Source: an uncultured Porphyromonas sp. (GTDB lineage Bacteria; Bacteroidota; Bacteroidia; Bacteroidales; Porphyromonadaceae). From it: 22,879 nt of DNA. This document shows positions 1 to 8,242 of the stretch, in pieces. Both the position numbers and the translations under genes were made by a program. Position 1 is the stretch's first letter. Each line of letters starts with the position of its first letter. The notes under the pieces were generated by a model that searched no databases, had not been told where the DNA came from, and saw nothing but the letters and a program-made list of their open reading frames with translations. The stretch spans positions 1 to 22,879 of the forward strand of contig NZ_CAJPPN010000038.1 in NCBI RefSeq assembly GCF_905372525.1, read 5' to 3'.

Positions 1-17
1 CCCTAAGCCTATCCCAA

Positions 18-322
18 CCTATTCTCTCCCCCTTCCACCCACCCTCTTCCTATTACCTATACCCGCTACCTCCTCACTCTTCCTGTCTACCTATGCCCGC
101 TACCTCTACTCTCACTCTTCCCTTCCGGCTCCTGCCTATTCCAGCCTATTCTCTCCCCCCTCTTCCTATCTACCTATACCCGCTCCCTCCTCGCTCTTTC
201 CCTTCCGTCCCCTGCCTATTCTATCTTCTCCTTCTATCCTTACACTTTCTATCTACCCATACCCACTTCATCTACCTTCCCCCTTCCCCTTCCGTCCCCT
301 GCCTATTCTCTCTCCCCTCCTC
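18..322. repeat. Pyrimidine-rich degenerate tandem repeat
   Basis: The plus strand here is almost all C and T. A 22-nt block beginning CCTTCCG and ending CCTATTCT is exact at 201-222 and 288-309, with a third copy at 121-142 carrying three mismatches, so the period is about 80-87 nt. Between these blocks other words recur, such as CCTATTCTCTCCCCC (18 and 145) and TACCTATACCCGCT (56 and 171). I see no credible gene: the 82-codon frame at 93-341 encodes only Pro/Leu/Ser-rich low-complexity sequence created by the repeat. From 323 to 448 there is no repeat and no gene, only a C/G palindrome at 404-417. The role is unknown; it lies beyond the terminator of the minus-strand gene cluster. Confidence 0.7.
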
Positions 323-448
323 CTTCGGACGAAAGGGATGAGGGATACCCTACCTTCCTTATGAGGGAGGGAAGAGGCGCAGGGGACTCTCATATTCCAC
401 TCACCCCCCTAGGGGGGGAAGAGCGAGGGGCGAGATAGGAATAAAATA

Positions 449-488
449 CCCGAGGCGACGTACCCACTCTGGGGTACGTCGCCTCGGG
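449..488 (-). terminator. Rho-independent terminator of the glycosyltransferase-panE-M64 gene string
   Basis: There is a perfect 17-bp inverted repeat (449-465 with 472-488) around a 6-nt loop. Read on the minus strand, the hairpin is followed by TATTTTATTC, a T-rich tail. It sits 39 nt beyond the stop codon of the M64 peptidase gene, where a terminator for the minus-strand genes is expected. Confidence 0.9.
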
Positions 489-527
489 TCTACCTCTAGG
501 GAAGAGTGAGGACTTGGGGAAGTGGGG

Positions 528-1853
528 CTATTTCTTCGTCTTCTTTATCCCGTCAAGGTAGTAGTTCATGAGCTTGTTGAGGGCGAGATGGCAGGCGGGG
601 CAGAAGTCGGGGTTAGCATTCGACCGCATGCGACAGTCGAAGCTCGGGCGATACATACCCTTCTTGCTGTAGGCAGCACCTTCGTATAGCCCCACGGGGT
701 ACTTCTTGGCTTGAGCAGGAGGTGTGGGGACGGGAGTACCCTTGCGGATCAGGTGTGACCACTTCTTACCCTCGAAGTCCTTTAGGGTCGTGACGTTCTG
801 CTCCCAAGGCTCGACCTCCCTAGAGTAACTCTCCGCTACCGCATCATCTTCGTAGAAGTATTCGTCGGTCAAGCCCCCGAAGCTGTGCCCGAACTCATGT
901 ACGATCACAGGGAGGTAGTACTTGTGGTGTGTCGAGCTGATGAGGTAGGAGTTGTAGATACCGCCACCGCCATAGACATCGCTATTGACGAGGATGATTA
1001 AGTGCTCATAGGGAATTCCCACGAGGGCATCATTGATGGCCTTGACCCGGCGGGTGGTTAGGTAGCGTTCGCTATAGAAGGTGTCGAAGTGGGAGCTGAA
1101 GGGTGTGCGGGGCCAGAAGTGCTCTCGGGGGACAGCAACGCCCGAGTCCTTGGAGGTAGAGCGGACGGCAACGACATTGAAGTGCTCCCTATAGCTCTTG
1201 AAGGGCTCGTAGGAGAAGATGGCATCCACCGCAGCCCGAGCATCCTTGAGGAAGAGTGGCATCTCAGCCTCGGTGTAGCCTTCGGCAAGGATGGCTAGGT
1301 CGATGCAGTCCTTCGCCGTACCCGACTTGATGAGGTACTCGTGGGGAAGAGCAGGCTCCTTCGTACGGTCGTGGATCAAGATGTCTGTGGGATCAATGCG
1401 CTGCACCTGTGTGGCGATGACCTCTGCATGCGCACCGCTTAGCTCCATCGTCACCGTGATAGGTGCCTTAGGGTAAGGGATGAGGAAGACATTCTCGTAG
1501 GCACGCTGTACCCGCTTGGCCTCATCGGTCAGTCGCCACTCTTGGTAGAGCGAGTTGAAGGACGTGCAGTAGATGACCTTCCCCGAGGCTTCGTCCCGTA
1601 CATAGAGACGAGCGTTACCCCGTAGAGCGAGGGTATCGAGGTGATGCCTACGACCTGCCCAGCCCGTGAGCAGGTGATGCTCCTCTGGGTAGATAGTCGT
1701 GTGCTCAGAGTCCCCGGAGAAGATGTAGTCTAGGCGCAGCGTACTGTCTCGGAAGAAGGTGTCGAAGTGTTGAGCTGCAGCTCGCTCTGCCCATCCCATG
1801 AGGAGGCAGAGGGCAACGAGGAGAAGAGAGGTAGTCTTTCTTCGCATGATCAT
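528..1853 (-). CDS. Secreted M64-family zinc metallopeptidase
   Basis: This 441-residue protein has a basic start, a hydrophobic stretch (about residues 9-20) and an AAA-Q signal-peptidase-like site near 27/28, so it should be exported. The N-terminal third matches what I know of the M64 N-terminal domain, and the catalytic half carries HEFGH at 319-323 followed by LTDEY, the arrangement of the family often labelled 'IgA peptidase M64'. H319 and H323 should bind zinc and E320 should be the general base; D330 or E331 is a plausible third ligand. Cysteines cluster near the C terminus (C407, C418, C421). The family name comes from one Clostridium enzyme that cleaves IgA; the substrate here is unknown. 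ATG codons at 1853 and 1847 are both usable. It is the last gene before the terminator at 449-488, 39 nt after panE. Confidence 0.88.
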   Translation of the reverse strand: MIMRRKTTSLLLVALCLLMGWAERAAAQHFDTFFRDSTLRLDYIFSGDSEHTTIYPEEHHLLTGWAGRRHHLDTLALRGNARLYVRDEASGKVIYCTSFNSLYQEWRLTDEAKRVQRAYENVFLIPYPKAPITVTMELSGAHAEVIATQVQRIDPTDILIHDRTKEPALPHEYLIKSGTAKDCIDLAILAEGYTEAEMPLFLKDARAAVDAIFSYEPFKSYREHFNVVAVRSTSKDSGVAVPREHFWPRTPFSSHFDTFYSERYLTTRRVKAINDALVGIPYEHLIILVNSDVYGGGGIYNSYLISSTHHKYYLPVIVHEFGHSFGGLTDEYFYEDDAVAESYSREVEPWEQNVTTLKDFEGKKWSHLIRKGTPVPTPPAQAKKYPVGLYEGAAYSKKGMYRPSFDCRMRSNANPDFCPACHLALNKLMNYYLDGIKKTKK

Positions 1854-1892
1854 GAAGCGTTAATTGGGTTAAAGTAGCAGAGTAGTAGTACG

Positions 1893-2843
1893 TCACACAC
1901 GGCGGTGTGGAGGATAGGGTTCGTCTCTGAGAGCTCGGTACATACGATCATAGGTGGGCAGGATAATCCCGAGGTGATGCGCCGTACGCACGACGTAGCC
2001 CGTGAGGTTCTCCAGCTCCGTCCTTCCCCCAGCGAGGAAGTCCACGTGCATAGAGCTGGTGCTGGTAGGGATCATGAAGGTCTGTCGCTCGATCGTTCGC
2101 TCTACCGCGTCTTCCCCTAGGTCGTGGCCTAGGGCCGTGTAGAGCTGGCAGAGCTCCTCGATGAGCGCACGCATTCCTCTAGGGTGCTGAGCAAGCGCTT
2201 CGCCCACGGTGAGGTTGTAGTAGGAGGTCCCCGTAGCAGTAGCAGAGATCATGAGGTACTTCTTGCGGATATGATCCTCTATATTGTCTGGGTTAATCGC
2301 CTTCACACCTACAGAGGTAAGTAGGTCGGCTAGCTCCCTCTCTTCCTCTGTGCGTGTAGTCTCACGGCTCCCGAAGATGAAGATCTCACGCTCAGCCTCT
2401 AGTAGGATCTCTCCTGCCTCGGGCTTTCGCCCCGAGATATAGACACAGCCATCCCACACCCTATTATTAGGCAGGATGCGCTTCACCTGCTCGGTGATGT
2501 CAGCACCATTGAGCAGGGGCAGGATAATAGTCTCAGGGGTGATGATGGGTAGGAGCTGACGAAGATTAGCCTCTAGGTCATAGCTCTTGGTGGCGAGAAT
2601 GACGAGGTCAGACTTGAGGAGCTCGTGGGGGTCTTCCGCCACGAAGTCAGGCTCGACAGTGAAGTCACGCTCTGGGGTATGGACGTGCAGCCCACGAGAG
2701 CGAATAGCCTCGAGGTGCGCACCTCTTGCGAGGAAGGCTATTTGACGTCCCTTCCCCTCTCTACGGGCAGCCTGGACGAGCATCGCCCCATAGTAGCCCC
2801 CGACACCGCCTAGACCCGAGATGGTAATATGATGTAGTAGCAT
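1893..2843 (-). CDS. panE: 2-dehydropantoate 2-reductase (ketopantoate reductase)
   Basis: This cytoplasmic enzyme of 316 residues should use NADPH to reduce 2-dehydropantoate to pantoate, a step towards pantothenate and coenzyme A. The Rossmann nucleotide-binding loop GLGGVGGYYG is at 10-19. The C-terminal ApbA/PanE domain has the lysine region expected for catalysis (RKKYLM, K194/K195) and the substrate-binding SSMHVDF...GRTELENLTG region at 263-282, where E276 aligns with the conserved glutamate of the family. The length is normal. It starts 34 nt after the last GT2 gene and is followed 39 nt later by the M64 gene, so it is probably co-transcribed with glycosyltransferases, though no pathway link is obvious. 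Some ApbA/PanE-fold proteins reduce other 2-keto acids, so the exact substrate is inferred. Confidence 0.87.
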   Translation of the reverse strand: MLLHHITISGLGGVGGYYGAMLVQAARREGKGRQIAFLARGAHLEAIRSRGLHVHTPERDFTVEPDFVAEDPHELLKSDLVILATKSYDLEANLRQLLPIITPETIILPLLNGADITEQVKRILPNNRVWDGCVYISGRKPEAGEILLEAEREIFIFGSRETTRTEEERELADLLTSVGVKAINPDNIEDHIRKKYLMISATATGTSYYNLTVGEALAQHPRGMRALIEELCQLYTALGHDLGEDAVERTIERQTFMIPTSTSSMHVDFLAGGRTELENLTGYVVRTAHHLGIILPTYDRMYRALRDEPYPPHRRV

Positions 2844-2877
2844 AGAGATTCGTTCGTTTGAGTTAGTGTTGTTATTG

Positions 2878-3894
2878 TTATCCGTGCTTTTTAAGTCTGC
2901 CCTTACGATACTCCCTGCGTCGCCAATAGCGCATGAAGGACTCTGTGAAGTAGAGGAAGAGGAGATGACGACGATAGTACCGTGACTTCGTAAAGCAGTT
3001 TAGATAGCGACGCTTACGTGCTCTCACGAGGAAGGGCTTGTAAAGCTTTGTGTAGAGGTTATAGGCCTCTTCATCGTGTAGGTGGAGCATGTAATAGTTC
3101 CAGATATAGTTTACTAGGAGGGCATTGGCATAGGCAGCAAAACTGGGATTATGCTTTCCCTCCTTAATGAGCTGTTCTAAGTCCTCGAAGAGGGTTATGC
3201 CATTCTTCTGAGTAATTTTCTCCGTGATTGCACCGGGTCTCCCTACTCGATAGTGAAGCCCCGAAAAGGGTAAGATCCGATAGGCAGAGCATCGCCAAAA
3301 GACCTGAAACGTATAGCACACATCCTCCATGCTGTGTCCCTCCACGAAGCGTAGCCCCTCTATAACCTCCCGCCTGTATACTCGTTGCCACACAGCAGGA
3401 TATACATAGATGTCCAGACCAGAAACATATCGATTCAACACCTCTGCCCTCGTATAGCGTCCACTATGACTCTGTATATCACGTGCTGATATCCTATCAG
3501 AATAAACCTCCTCAAAGCCAAAGCCGACAAGGTCAAGATCAGGCTCATGCTCTAGGGCTTCAATACAACGCTCATAGGTATCAAGCTCTAGCCAGTCATC
3601 ACTATCGAGGTAGGTCACATAGGGGCAGTCCCCGATATACTCTAGCCCATGATTACGTGCAGAGCTTAGTCCTCCGTTCTCCTTATGTAGCACGAGGATA
3701 CGATCATCCTCCCGAGCATACTCCTCACAGATCGCCCCGCAGGAGTCTGGGGAGCCATCATCGACAAGGATGATGCGTAAGGAGGTAAAGGTCTGTCGCT
3801 GGACAGACTCAATGCACTGCCGCAGGTAAGGCTCTACCTTGTAGACAGGGATAATGACAGCTAGGCGAGGGCTAGACGGAGATGTGATAGACAT
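2878..3894 (-). CDS. GT2 family glycosyltransferase, copy 3 of 3
   Basis: A 338-residue GT-A fold transferase. It has the N-terminal nucleotide-sugar domain with IIPVYKVEPYLRQ (14-26), ILVDDGSPD (42-50), KENGG (71-75) and the metal-binding DSDD (97-100). An ED motif (GHSMEDV) downstream is the likely catalytic base region. The C terminus is very basic and aromatic (RYWRRREYRKGRLKK), which may hold it at the inner face of the membrane. It is the third of three tandem GT2 paralogues. Over the first 120 aligned residues I count about 70% identity to the middle copy and 67% to the first; similarity is clearly lower after that. Its G+C is lower than its neighbours (hand-counted 60-nt lines at 42-48%). 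Donor and acceptor sugars cannot be read from sequence. It starts 43 nt after the middle copy. Confidence 0.88.
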   Translation of the reverse strand: MSITSPSSPRLAVIIPVYKVEPYLRQCIESVQRQTFTSLRIILVDDGSPDSCGAICEEYAREDDRILVLHKENGGLSSARNHGLEYIGDCPYVTYLDSDDWLELDTYERCIEALEHEPDLDLVGFGFEEVYSDRISARDIQSHSGRYTRAEVLNRYVSGLDIYVYPAVWQRVYRREVIEGLRFVEGHSMEDVCYTFQVFWRCSAYRILPFSGLHYRVGRPGAITEKITQKNGITLFEDLEQLIKEGKHNPSFAAYANALLVNYIWNYYMLHLHDEEAYNLYTKLYKPFLVRARKRRYLNCFTKSRYYRRHLLFLYFTESFMRYWRRREYRKGRLKKHG

Positions 3895-3937
3895 AGAGCT
3901 TGTATTTGATAGTAAGAGACAGGAACAGTCGGGAGAA

Positions 3938-4930
3938 CTAGTGGTGAGAAATGCGATAGAGCAAGGATTGAACCCCGAGGAAGGCGCTTGGCATTCGATG
4001 AAACAATCGATACTTCCACCACCTAGAGCGTGAACGGAAGGTGTTGAGGTAGGGACGCTGGCTTAGTCGCTGGGCGATCTTGAGGTACTTCTTCCCATGC
4101 TCTGCATAGGCTCCGGGGGACTTGACCAGGAGCTTCATGTGTCGCCAAAGGCAATTCACGGCCAAGGTATTGGCAAGGGCTGTGAAGGTCGTGTCGTTAT
4201 ACCGCTGGATAAGCACCTCCAGATCCTCAAAGAGCGTCTCCCGATCAGGTATGGTCACATCCGTGATGGCTCCTGGACGCTGGATGCGATAGTTCACCCC
4301 CACACGTGGTAGGAGGGCATAGGCTCTACTTCGCCAAAGAACCTCAAGGGTGTAGGGGACATCCTCCCATTTATGTCCCTTAAAGAACTTCAAGCCCTCA
4401 ATGAGCTCTCTGCGATAGACCTTTGCCCAAACAGGAGGTGCTACGATCGGTGAAGTCATAGAGACATAGTGCTGGAGAGCCTCCTCGTGGCTATAGGTAC
4501 GAGCCTCGGGGATGACCTCCTCTACCTGCTCTGGAGATACCCTGCGATGCCCATAGCCGACTAAGTCAAGCTCTGGATGACGCTCTAGGGTGGAGATACA
4601 AGCCTCATAAATGCCTTCCTCTAGCCAGTCATCACTGTCTACGAAGGTCACGTAGGGGCAGTCCCCGATGAGTGCTAGCCCTACATTTCGAGCATCGCTA
4701 AGCCCACCATTCTCCTTGTGGATGACGTGCACCCGTGGATCTACTGCTGCGTATTCCTCACAGATAGCACCACAGCTATCGGGGGAGCCGTCATCGACCA
4801 AAATAACCCGAAGAGCCCTGTAGCTCTGCGTCAAGATCGACTCAATACATGCCCTGAGGTAAGGCTCGACCTTGTAGACAGCTACAATGACTGCTAGAGT
4901 GGTATCTGTGGGGTGAAGGTTAGAGACCAA
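3938..4930 (-). CDS. GT2 family glycosyltransferase, copy 2 of 3 (TTG start)
   Basis: A 330-residue GT-A fold transferase with VAVYKVEPYL (16-25), ILVDDGSPD (43-51), KENGG (72-76), DSDD (98-101) and a central GHKWEDV motif, followed by a basic, aromatic C-terminal region (RSRSRWWKYR). It is closely related to both flanking GT2 genes. The start is unusual: the only start codon that keeps the whole conserved N terminus is TTG at 4930, because a TAG stop lies two codons upstream and no in-frame ATG or GTG occurs before the conserved domain. The start is 8 nt from the stop of the preceding GT2 gene, so translational coupling is likely. The second residue of the usual IPVY motif is alanine here (IVAVY), a small departure from its paralogues. 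Sugar specificity is unknown. Confidence 0.86.
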   Translation of the reverse strand: MVSNLHPTDTTLAVIVAVYKVEPYLRACIESILTQSYRALRVILVDDGSPDSCGAICEEYAAVDPRVHVIHKENGGLSDARNVGLALIGDCPYVTFVDSDDWLEEGIYEACISTLERHPELDLVGYGHRRVSPEQVEEVIPEARTYSHEEALQHYVSMTSPIVAPPVWAKVYRRELIEGLKFFKGHKWEDVPYTLEVLWRSRAYALLPRVGVNYRIQRPGAITDVTIPDRETLFEDLEVLIQRYNDTTFTALANTLAVNCLWRHMKLLVKSPGAYAEHGKKYLKIAQRLSQRPYLNTFRSRSRWWKYRLFHRMPSAFLGVQSLLYRISHH

Positions 4931-4938
4931 GAGCTATA

Positions 4939-5916
4939 CTATTTATGACGATGAAACAGCTCCCGCACCAAGAGCCTTAGCCGAAGTAGGCTAAGGGGAT
5001 GACGATAAAGCCAGTAATGACGGAGGCGCTCCCACCGAGAGCTAAAGACGCTAATGTAGGGGCGGGACTGTACCTTCCTCAGAAAGGCTAGATAGTCAGA
5101 GCTAAGGGTATCAAAGAGCACCCTCTCCCGAGTGATACGCTTGAACTGAAGCCAAAGATAGCTCAGCTCTAGCGTATTGGCATAAGTAAGAAAAACCAGA
5201 TCCTCTCCCCGACGATCGATGAGACTCTCTAGGGAAAGGAAGAGGTCACGCTGGTCTAGCAGTCTACTCTCGGTAGCTGCGCCTGGTCTTTGGACTCGGT
5301 AGTTCAGCCCAGCGATAGGGAGAAGGGCATAGCTACCCGAGCTCTGCCAGAGCACCTCTAGGGTGTAGCTCACATCCTCCCACAGCCTACCCTCGGGGAA
5401 GCTAAGCCCTGCTAAGGCAGAGAGGCGATAGATGCGGCTCCATACCAATGCTCCGACGATAGGCGATTTGCAAGAGAGGAAGAGGCGTAGAGCCTCCTCC
5501 CTCGTCAGCGTCTCCTGCGATGGGATGAGGGGGTGGACATGATCGGGGTAGACCATATTATACCCATAGCCTACAATGCTCACCTCGGGATGCTCCTCGA
5601 GGTGACGAATGCACCGCTCATAGGTATTCCCCTCAAGCCAATCATCCGAATCCAGAAAGGTGACATAGTCACAGCCGTCGATGTGCTTTAGTCCAAGGTT
5701 GCGTGCCGAACTCTGGCCTCCGTTCTCCTTGTGTAGCACGATCACTCGCTCGTCTCGCTGGGCATACTCCTCACAGATCGCCCCCGAAGCATCAGGCGAG
5801 CCATCATCGACAAGTATGACTTGGAGATCTCGGTAGCTCTGCCCTAGGATAGACTCTATGCACTGACGGAGATAAGGTTCGACCCTATAGACGGGTACGA
5901 TGACGGCTAGCTTCAT
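4939..5916 (-). CDS. GT2 family glycosyltransferase, copy 1 of 3
   Basis: A 325-residue GT-A fold transferase with VIVPVYRVEPYL (5-16), ILVDDGSPD (34-42), KENGG (63-67), DSDD (89-92) and a central GRLWEDV motif. The C terminus is rich in Arg, Leu and aromatic residues. The ATG at 5916 overlaps the stop of the preceding GT4 gene in an ATGA arrangement, which fixes the start and suggests translational coupling. It is the first transcribed of the tandem GT2 triplet. These enzymes usually add one sugar at a time to a lipid-linked or surface glycan at the cytoplasmic membrane; the precise substrate here is not readable. Confidence 0.88.
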   Translation of the reverse strand: MKLAVIVPVYRVEPYLRQCIESILGQSYRDLQVILVDDGSPDASGAICEEYAQRDERVIVLHKENGGQSSARNLGLKHIDGCDYVTFLDSDDWLEGNTYERCIRHLEEHPEVSIVGYGYNMVYPDHVHPLIPSQETLTREEALRLFLSCKSPIVGALVWSRIYRLSALAGLSFPEGRLWEDVSYTLEVLWQSSGSYALLPIAGLNYRVQRPGAATESRLLDQRDLFLSLESLIDRRGEDLVFLTYANTLELSYLWLQFKRITRERVLFDTLSSDYLAFLRKVQSRPYISVFSSRWERLRHYWLYRHPLSLLRLRLLVRELFHRHK

Positions 5917-7001
5917 CTTCGCTCTAATAGTGTGGTGTAAAGGTCTTGATACCCCCGAGCCATTGCCCGATAGTCAAAGAGAAGGGCACGCTCACGAAGT
6001 CTCTGCCCTCGCTCGGCCTCCCGCTCATGGAGCTCCAGTCCCTCTAGGACAAGGCTTGCCATAGCCTCGGGCTCGACGTCTCGGAAGTAATATGCTTCCG
6101 CTCCCCCTACCTCCGGCAAGCTAGTCATCGGGCGAAGGAAGAGAGGCTTGCCGAGGGACATGGCCTCTACGACTGGGAGCCCAAAGCCCTCCGCCATCGA
6201 GGGATGTACGAGTGCACGACAATGGTAGAGGAGCTGAGCCTTCTCCTCATCCCCCACAGCCTTCATCAGGTGTACCCGCCCCTGTAGTCCATAGCGAGCC
6301 ACGAGCGAGGTAATGCGCTCTAGGTAATCGGCTTTGGCCTCCGAATAGATCAGCACGAGCTGTAGCTCCTCGGGCAGGGCTGCGAGCATGGGGATGAGTA
6401 GGTGCTGTTGCTTCTTCTCATGCAGTACCCCTAGGGCGAGCAGATAGGGAGCCCGAGGGATCAGTCTAGGTCTAGGGAGGGACGCTAGACGGGCTTCATC
6501 GGGAAGGAAGATCCCGTTGTGGATCACCCGCACAGGCAGATCCTCCGCCAGTTCAAAGAGCTCTCTATGCCTCATGAGATCCTCCTTCACATAGTGCGAT
6601 ATGCAGGCAATGCCCGTAGCCCGACGGAGGTTAGAGGCTACTAGTCGCAGCAGCTTCTCCCGCTTCTTCGGGGCAAGAGGCTCGGTGAGGAGGTTTAGGT
6701 CATGAAGGGTCACGAGACAGGGTTTACCCCACAGCTGTGGGAAGTAATGCTGTCTCTGATGGGTCAAGTGTATGAGGTCAAAGCCTCGGGGGATGGGGTT
6801 GAAGAACGCATGAAGCGGCGAGAAGGCCACCCTACCCTCTCCTCCTGCTCCTCGGGGGGCATAGAAGTGGTACTCCAGCCCACTATCCCCTACCTCCCGT
6901 AGCCCCGTCTCTAGGGCACGACAGTAATAGCCCAAACCAGAGTATGGGTAACGTCTACGCTCTAAGTCGATGAGCAGGCGAGGGCTACTTAGGGGCTTCA
7001 T
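5913..7001 (-). CDS. GT4 family glycosyltransferase (mannosyltransferase-like)
   Basis: A 362-residue GT-B fold transferase. The N-terminal domain has a glycine-containing loop (SGLGYYCRAL, 21-30) and HDLNLL (100-105). The linker has ISHYVKEDL (134-142) and VIHNGI (159-164), typical of GT4 enzymes. The C-terminal domain has the donor-binding E-x7-E motif EGFGLPVVE (E271 and E279). The order of motifs resembles WbaZ-like mannosyltransferases, but that is only a family resemblance. It is not close to the other three GT4 proteins in this cluster. It starts 14 nt after the stop of the preceding GT4 gene and overlaps the next GT2 gene by 4 nt, so it is firmly inside the operon. Confidence 0.88.
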   Translation of the reverse strand: MKPLSSPRLLIDLERRRYPYSGLGYYCRALETGLREVGDSGLEYHFYAPRGAGGEGRVAFSPLHAFFNPIPRGFDLIHLTHQRQHYFPQLWGKPCLVTLHDLNLLTEPLAPKKREKLLRLVASNLRRATGIACISHYVKEDLMRHRELFELAEDLPVRVIHNGIFLPDEARLASLPRPRLIPRAPYLLALGVLHEKKQQHLLIPMLAALPEELQLVLIYSEAKADYLERITSLVARYGLQGRVHLMKAVGDEEKAQLLYHCRALVHPSMAEGFGLPVVEAMSLGKPLFLRPMTSLPEVGGAEAYYFRDVEPEAMASLVLEGLELHEREAERGQRLRERALLFDYRAMARGYQDLYTTLLERR

Positions 7002-7015
7002 GAGGGTAAAGATAC

Positions 7016-8206
7016 TCAGAGTTGGTCAAAGATCCCCTGCCAGCGTGGTATGTTTCGCTCGGGGAAGTATTCCTCGACACGTCGCATAGAGGCCTCAGCA
7101 AGGCTTTGACGTAGCTCTTCCCGAAGGCATAGCTCACGCAGCTTCGTAGCGTATTCGTCTAAATCAAAGGGAGTAACGAGACGTCCATACTGCTCTCCTG
7201 TGCCTATAATCTCCTTGACCCCATCGGAGCATCCGAAGGCAATGGGTACGACGCCATAGCTCTGAGCCTCGGTCAGTACGAGTCCCCAGCCTTCGTAGGT
7301 AGAGGTCATAGCTAGGACGGAGGACTGAGGATAAATCAGGCTAGGATCAGGGGCATAGCCTCGGAGGCTTATGCGGGGAAGTTGCTTATCCTCGATCAGT
7401 GCCCTTAGGTACTTTTCTTCTTTGCCCTGACCATAGATTTCTACCGACCACTCGGGGAGCTCTCGGTGTATCTGCTCCCAGATGTAGATGAGTCGATCAG
7501 CCCGCTTGTCGGCATAGCTTAGCCGCCCCATGAAGATAATCTTCTTCGGACGACCGAGGAGGGTCACCTCTCTCTTTGGGGGGCGCACCATATTGGGCAG
7601 AGAGACAAACTTCTTCTGCTCCTCTGCGCTTAGTCCGAGGGAGTCCGCAAAGATCTTGATGTAGCCTGGTGCGAGGGTGATGAAGCAGTCTACCTCGCTC
7701 ACCAGATGTCGGTACCACTTGATGAGCCGTGCACGATCGGGGACAAGGAGCCTTCGGGTGCGCCGTATAAGTAGGCTGTAGATGTTCTTATGCCAGGGGT
7801 GATGAGGCTTATAGCCTGCACGCTCCCTACGGTCGATCAGCTCCCAGAGTGGCGAGCTATGGCACCAATAGATGAGCCGTAGACCTGCCGAGCGCAGGTA
7901 GGCCAGCTGGTCATTAGGCAATGCTATAGGGATGATCACGACTTGTATCCCTCGTGCCTTGGACTCTCTGAGGATAACGTCTGCACTCTCCCGAGTCCAA
8001 AGCCTTACCCCCTCTGGGAAGAGTGTCAGACTGATCTCGGGGCGAGCGGGCAGTACCCATTCCTCGGCACGATGCTCCTCGGCAAAGAAGTGCGTACAGA
8101 TACCCATCTGGCGAAAGATAAGGCTCGTCTGCCTAGAGACTTCCTCCGCTCCCCCCAGCGCAAGCCGGCGGTGTACAATCGCTACGTGCAAACCCTTTGT
8201 ATCCAT
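7016..8206 (-). CDS. GT4 family glycosyltransferase, diverged relative of the duplicated pair
   Basis: A 396-residue GT-B fold transferase. It shares with the two upstream GT4 proteins the starting GLHVAIVHRR region, a GG loop near 18-19, GRLSYADKR (227-235) and the donor-site E-x7-E motif EGWGLVLTE (E305 and E313), so all three descend from one ancestor. I prefer ATG at 8206: the frame can be opened to a GTG at 8236, but that adds ten residues with no match in the paralogues and would place the start inside a hairpin. A TAGCTTTG promoter-like box and a hairpin with a T-tract lie directly upstream. The next gene follows after 14 nt. The sugar specificity is unknown. Confidence 0.87.
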   Translation of the reverse strand: MDTKGLHVAIVHRRLALGGAEEVSRQTSLIFRQMGICTHFFAEEHRAEEWVLPARPEISLTLFPEGVRLWTRESADVILRESKARGIQVVIIPIALPNDQLAYLRSAGLRLIYWCHSSPLWELIDRRERAGYKPHHPWHKNIYSLLIRRTRRLLVPDRARLIKWYRHLVSEVDCFITLAPGYIKIFADSLGLSAEEQKKFVSLPNMVRPPKREVTLLGRPKKIIFMGRLSYADKRADRLIYIWEQIHRELPEWSVEIYGQGKEEKYLRALIEDKQLPRISLRGYAPDPSLIYPQSSVLAMTSTYEGWGLVLTEAQSYGVVPIAFGCSDGVKEIIGTGEQYGRLVTPFDLDEYATKLRELCLREELRQSLAEASMRRVEEYFPERNIPRWQGIFDQL

Positions 8207-8218
8207 TCTAAAACAAGC

Positions 8219-8242
8219 TAAAAAGAAGCCCCTCACGGGGGC
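8219..8242 (-). terminator. Hairpin with T-tract just upstream of a GT4 start (terminator or attenuator)
   Basis: On the minus strand a GCCCC/GGGGC stem (8242-8238 with 8232-8228) encloses a 5-nt loop and is followed at once by TTCTTTTTA. This is the form of an intrinsic terminator, though the stem has only five base pairs. It ends about 13 nt before the ATG at 8206. It could end transcripts of the upstream duplicated GT4 genes, or act as an attenuator controlling the GT4-GT2-panE-M64 genes downstream. Confidence 0.55.

Noticed and set aside
93..341. 82-codon plus-strand frame in the pyrimidine-rich region
   Set aside because: Its Pro/Leu/Ser-rich low-complexity product is a direct consequence of the C/T repeat; no domain, no promoter.
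8207..8236. Longer start (GTG at 8236) for the third GT4 gene
   Set aside because: Paralogues begin with the GLHVA region just after the ATG equivalent to 8206, and the longer form would start inside the hairpin.
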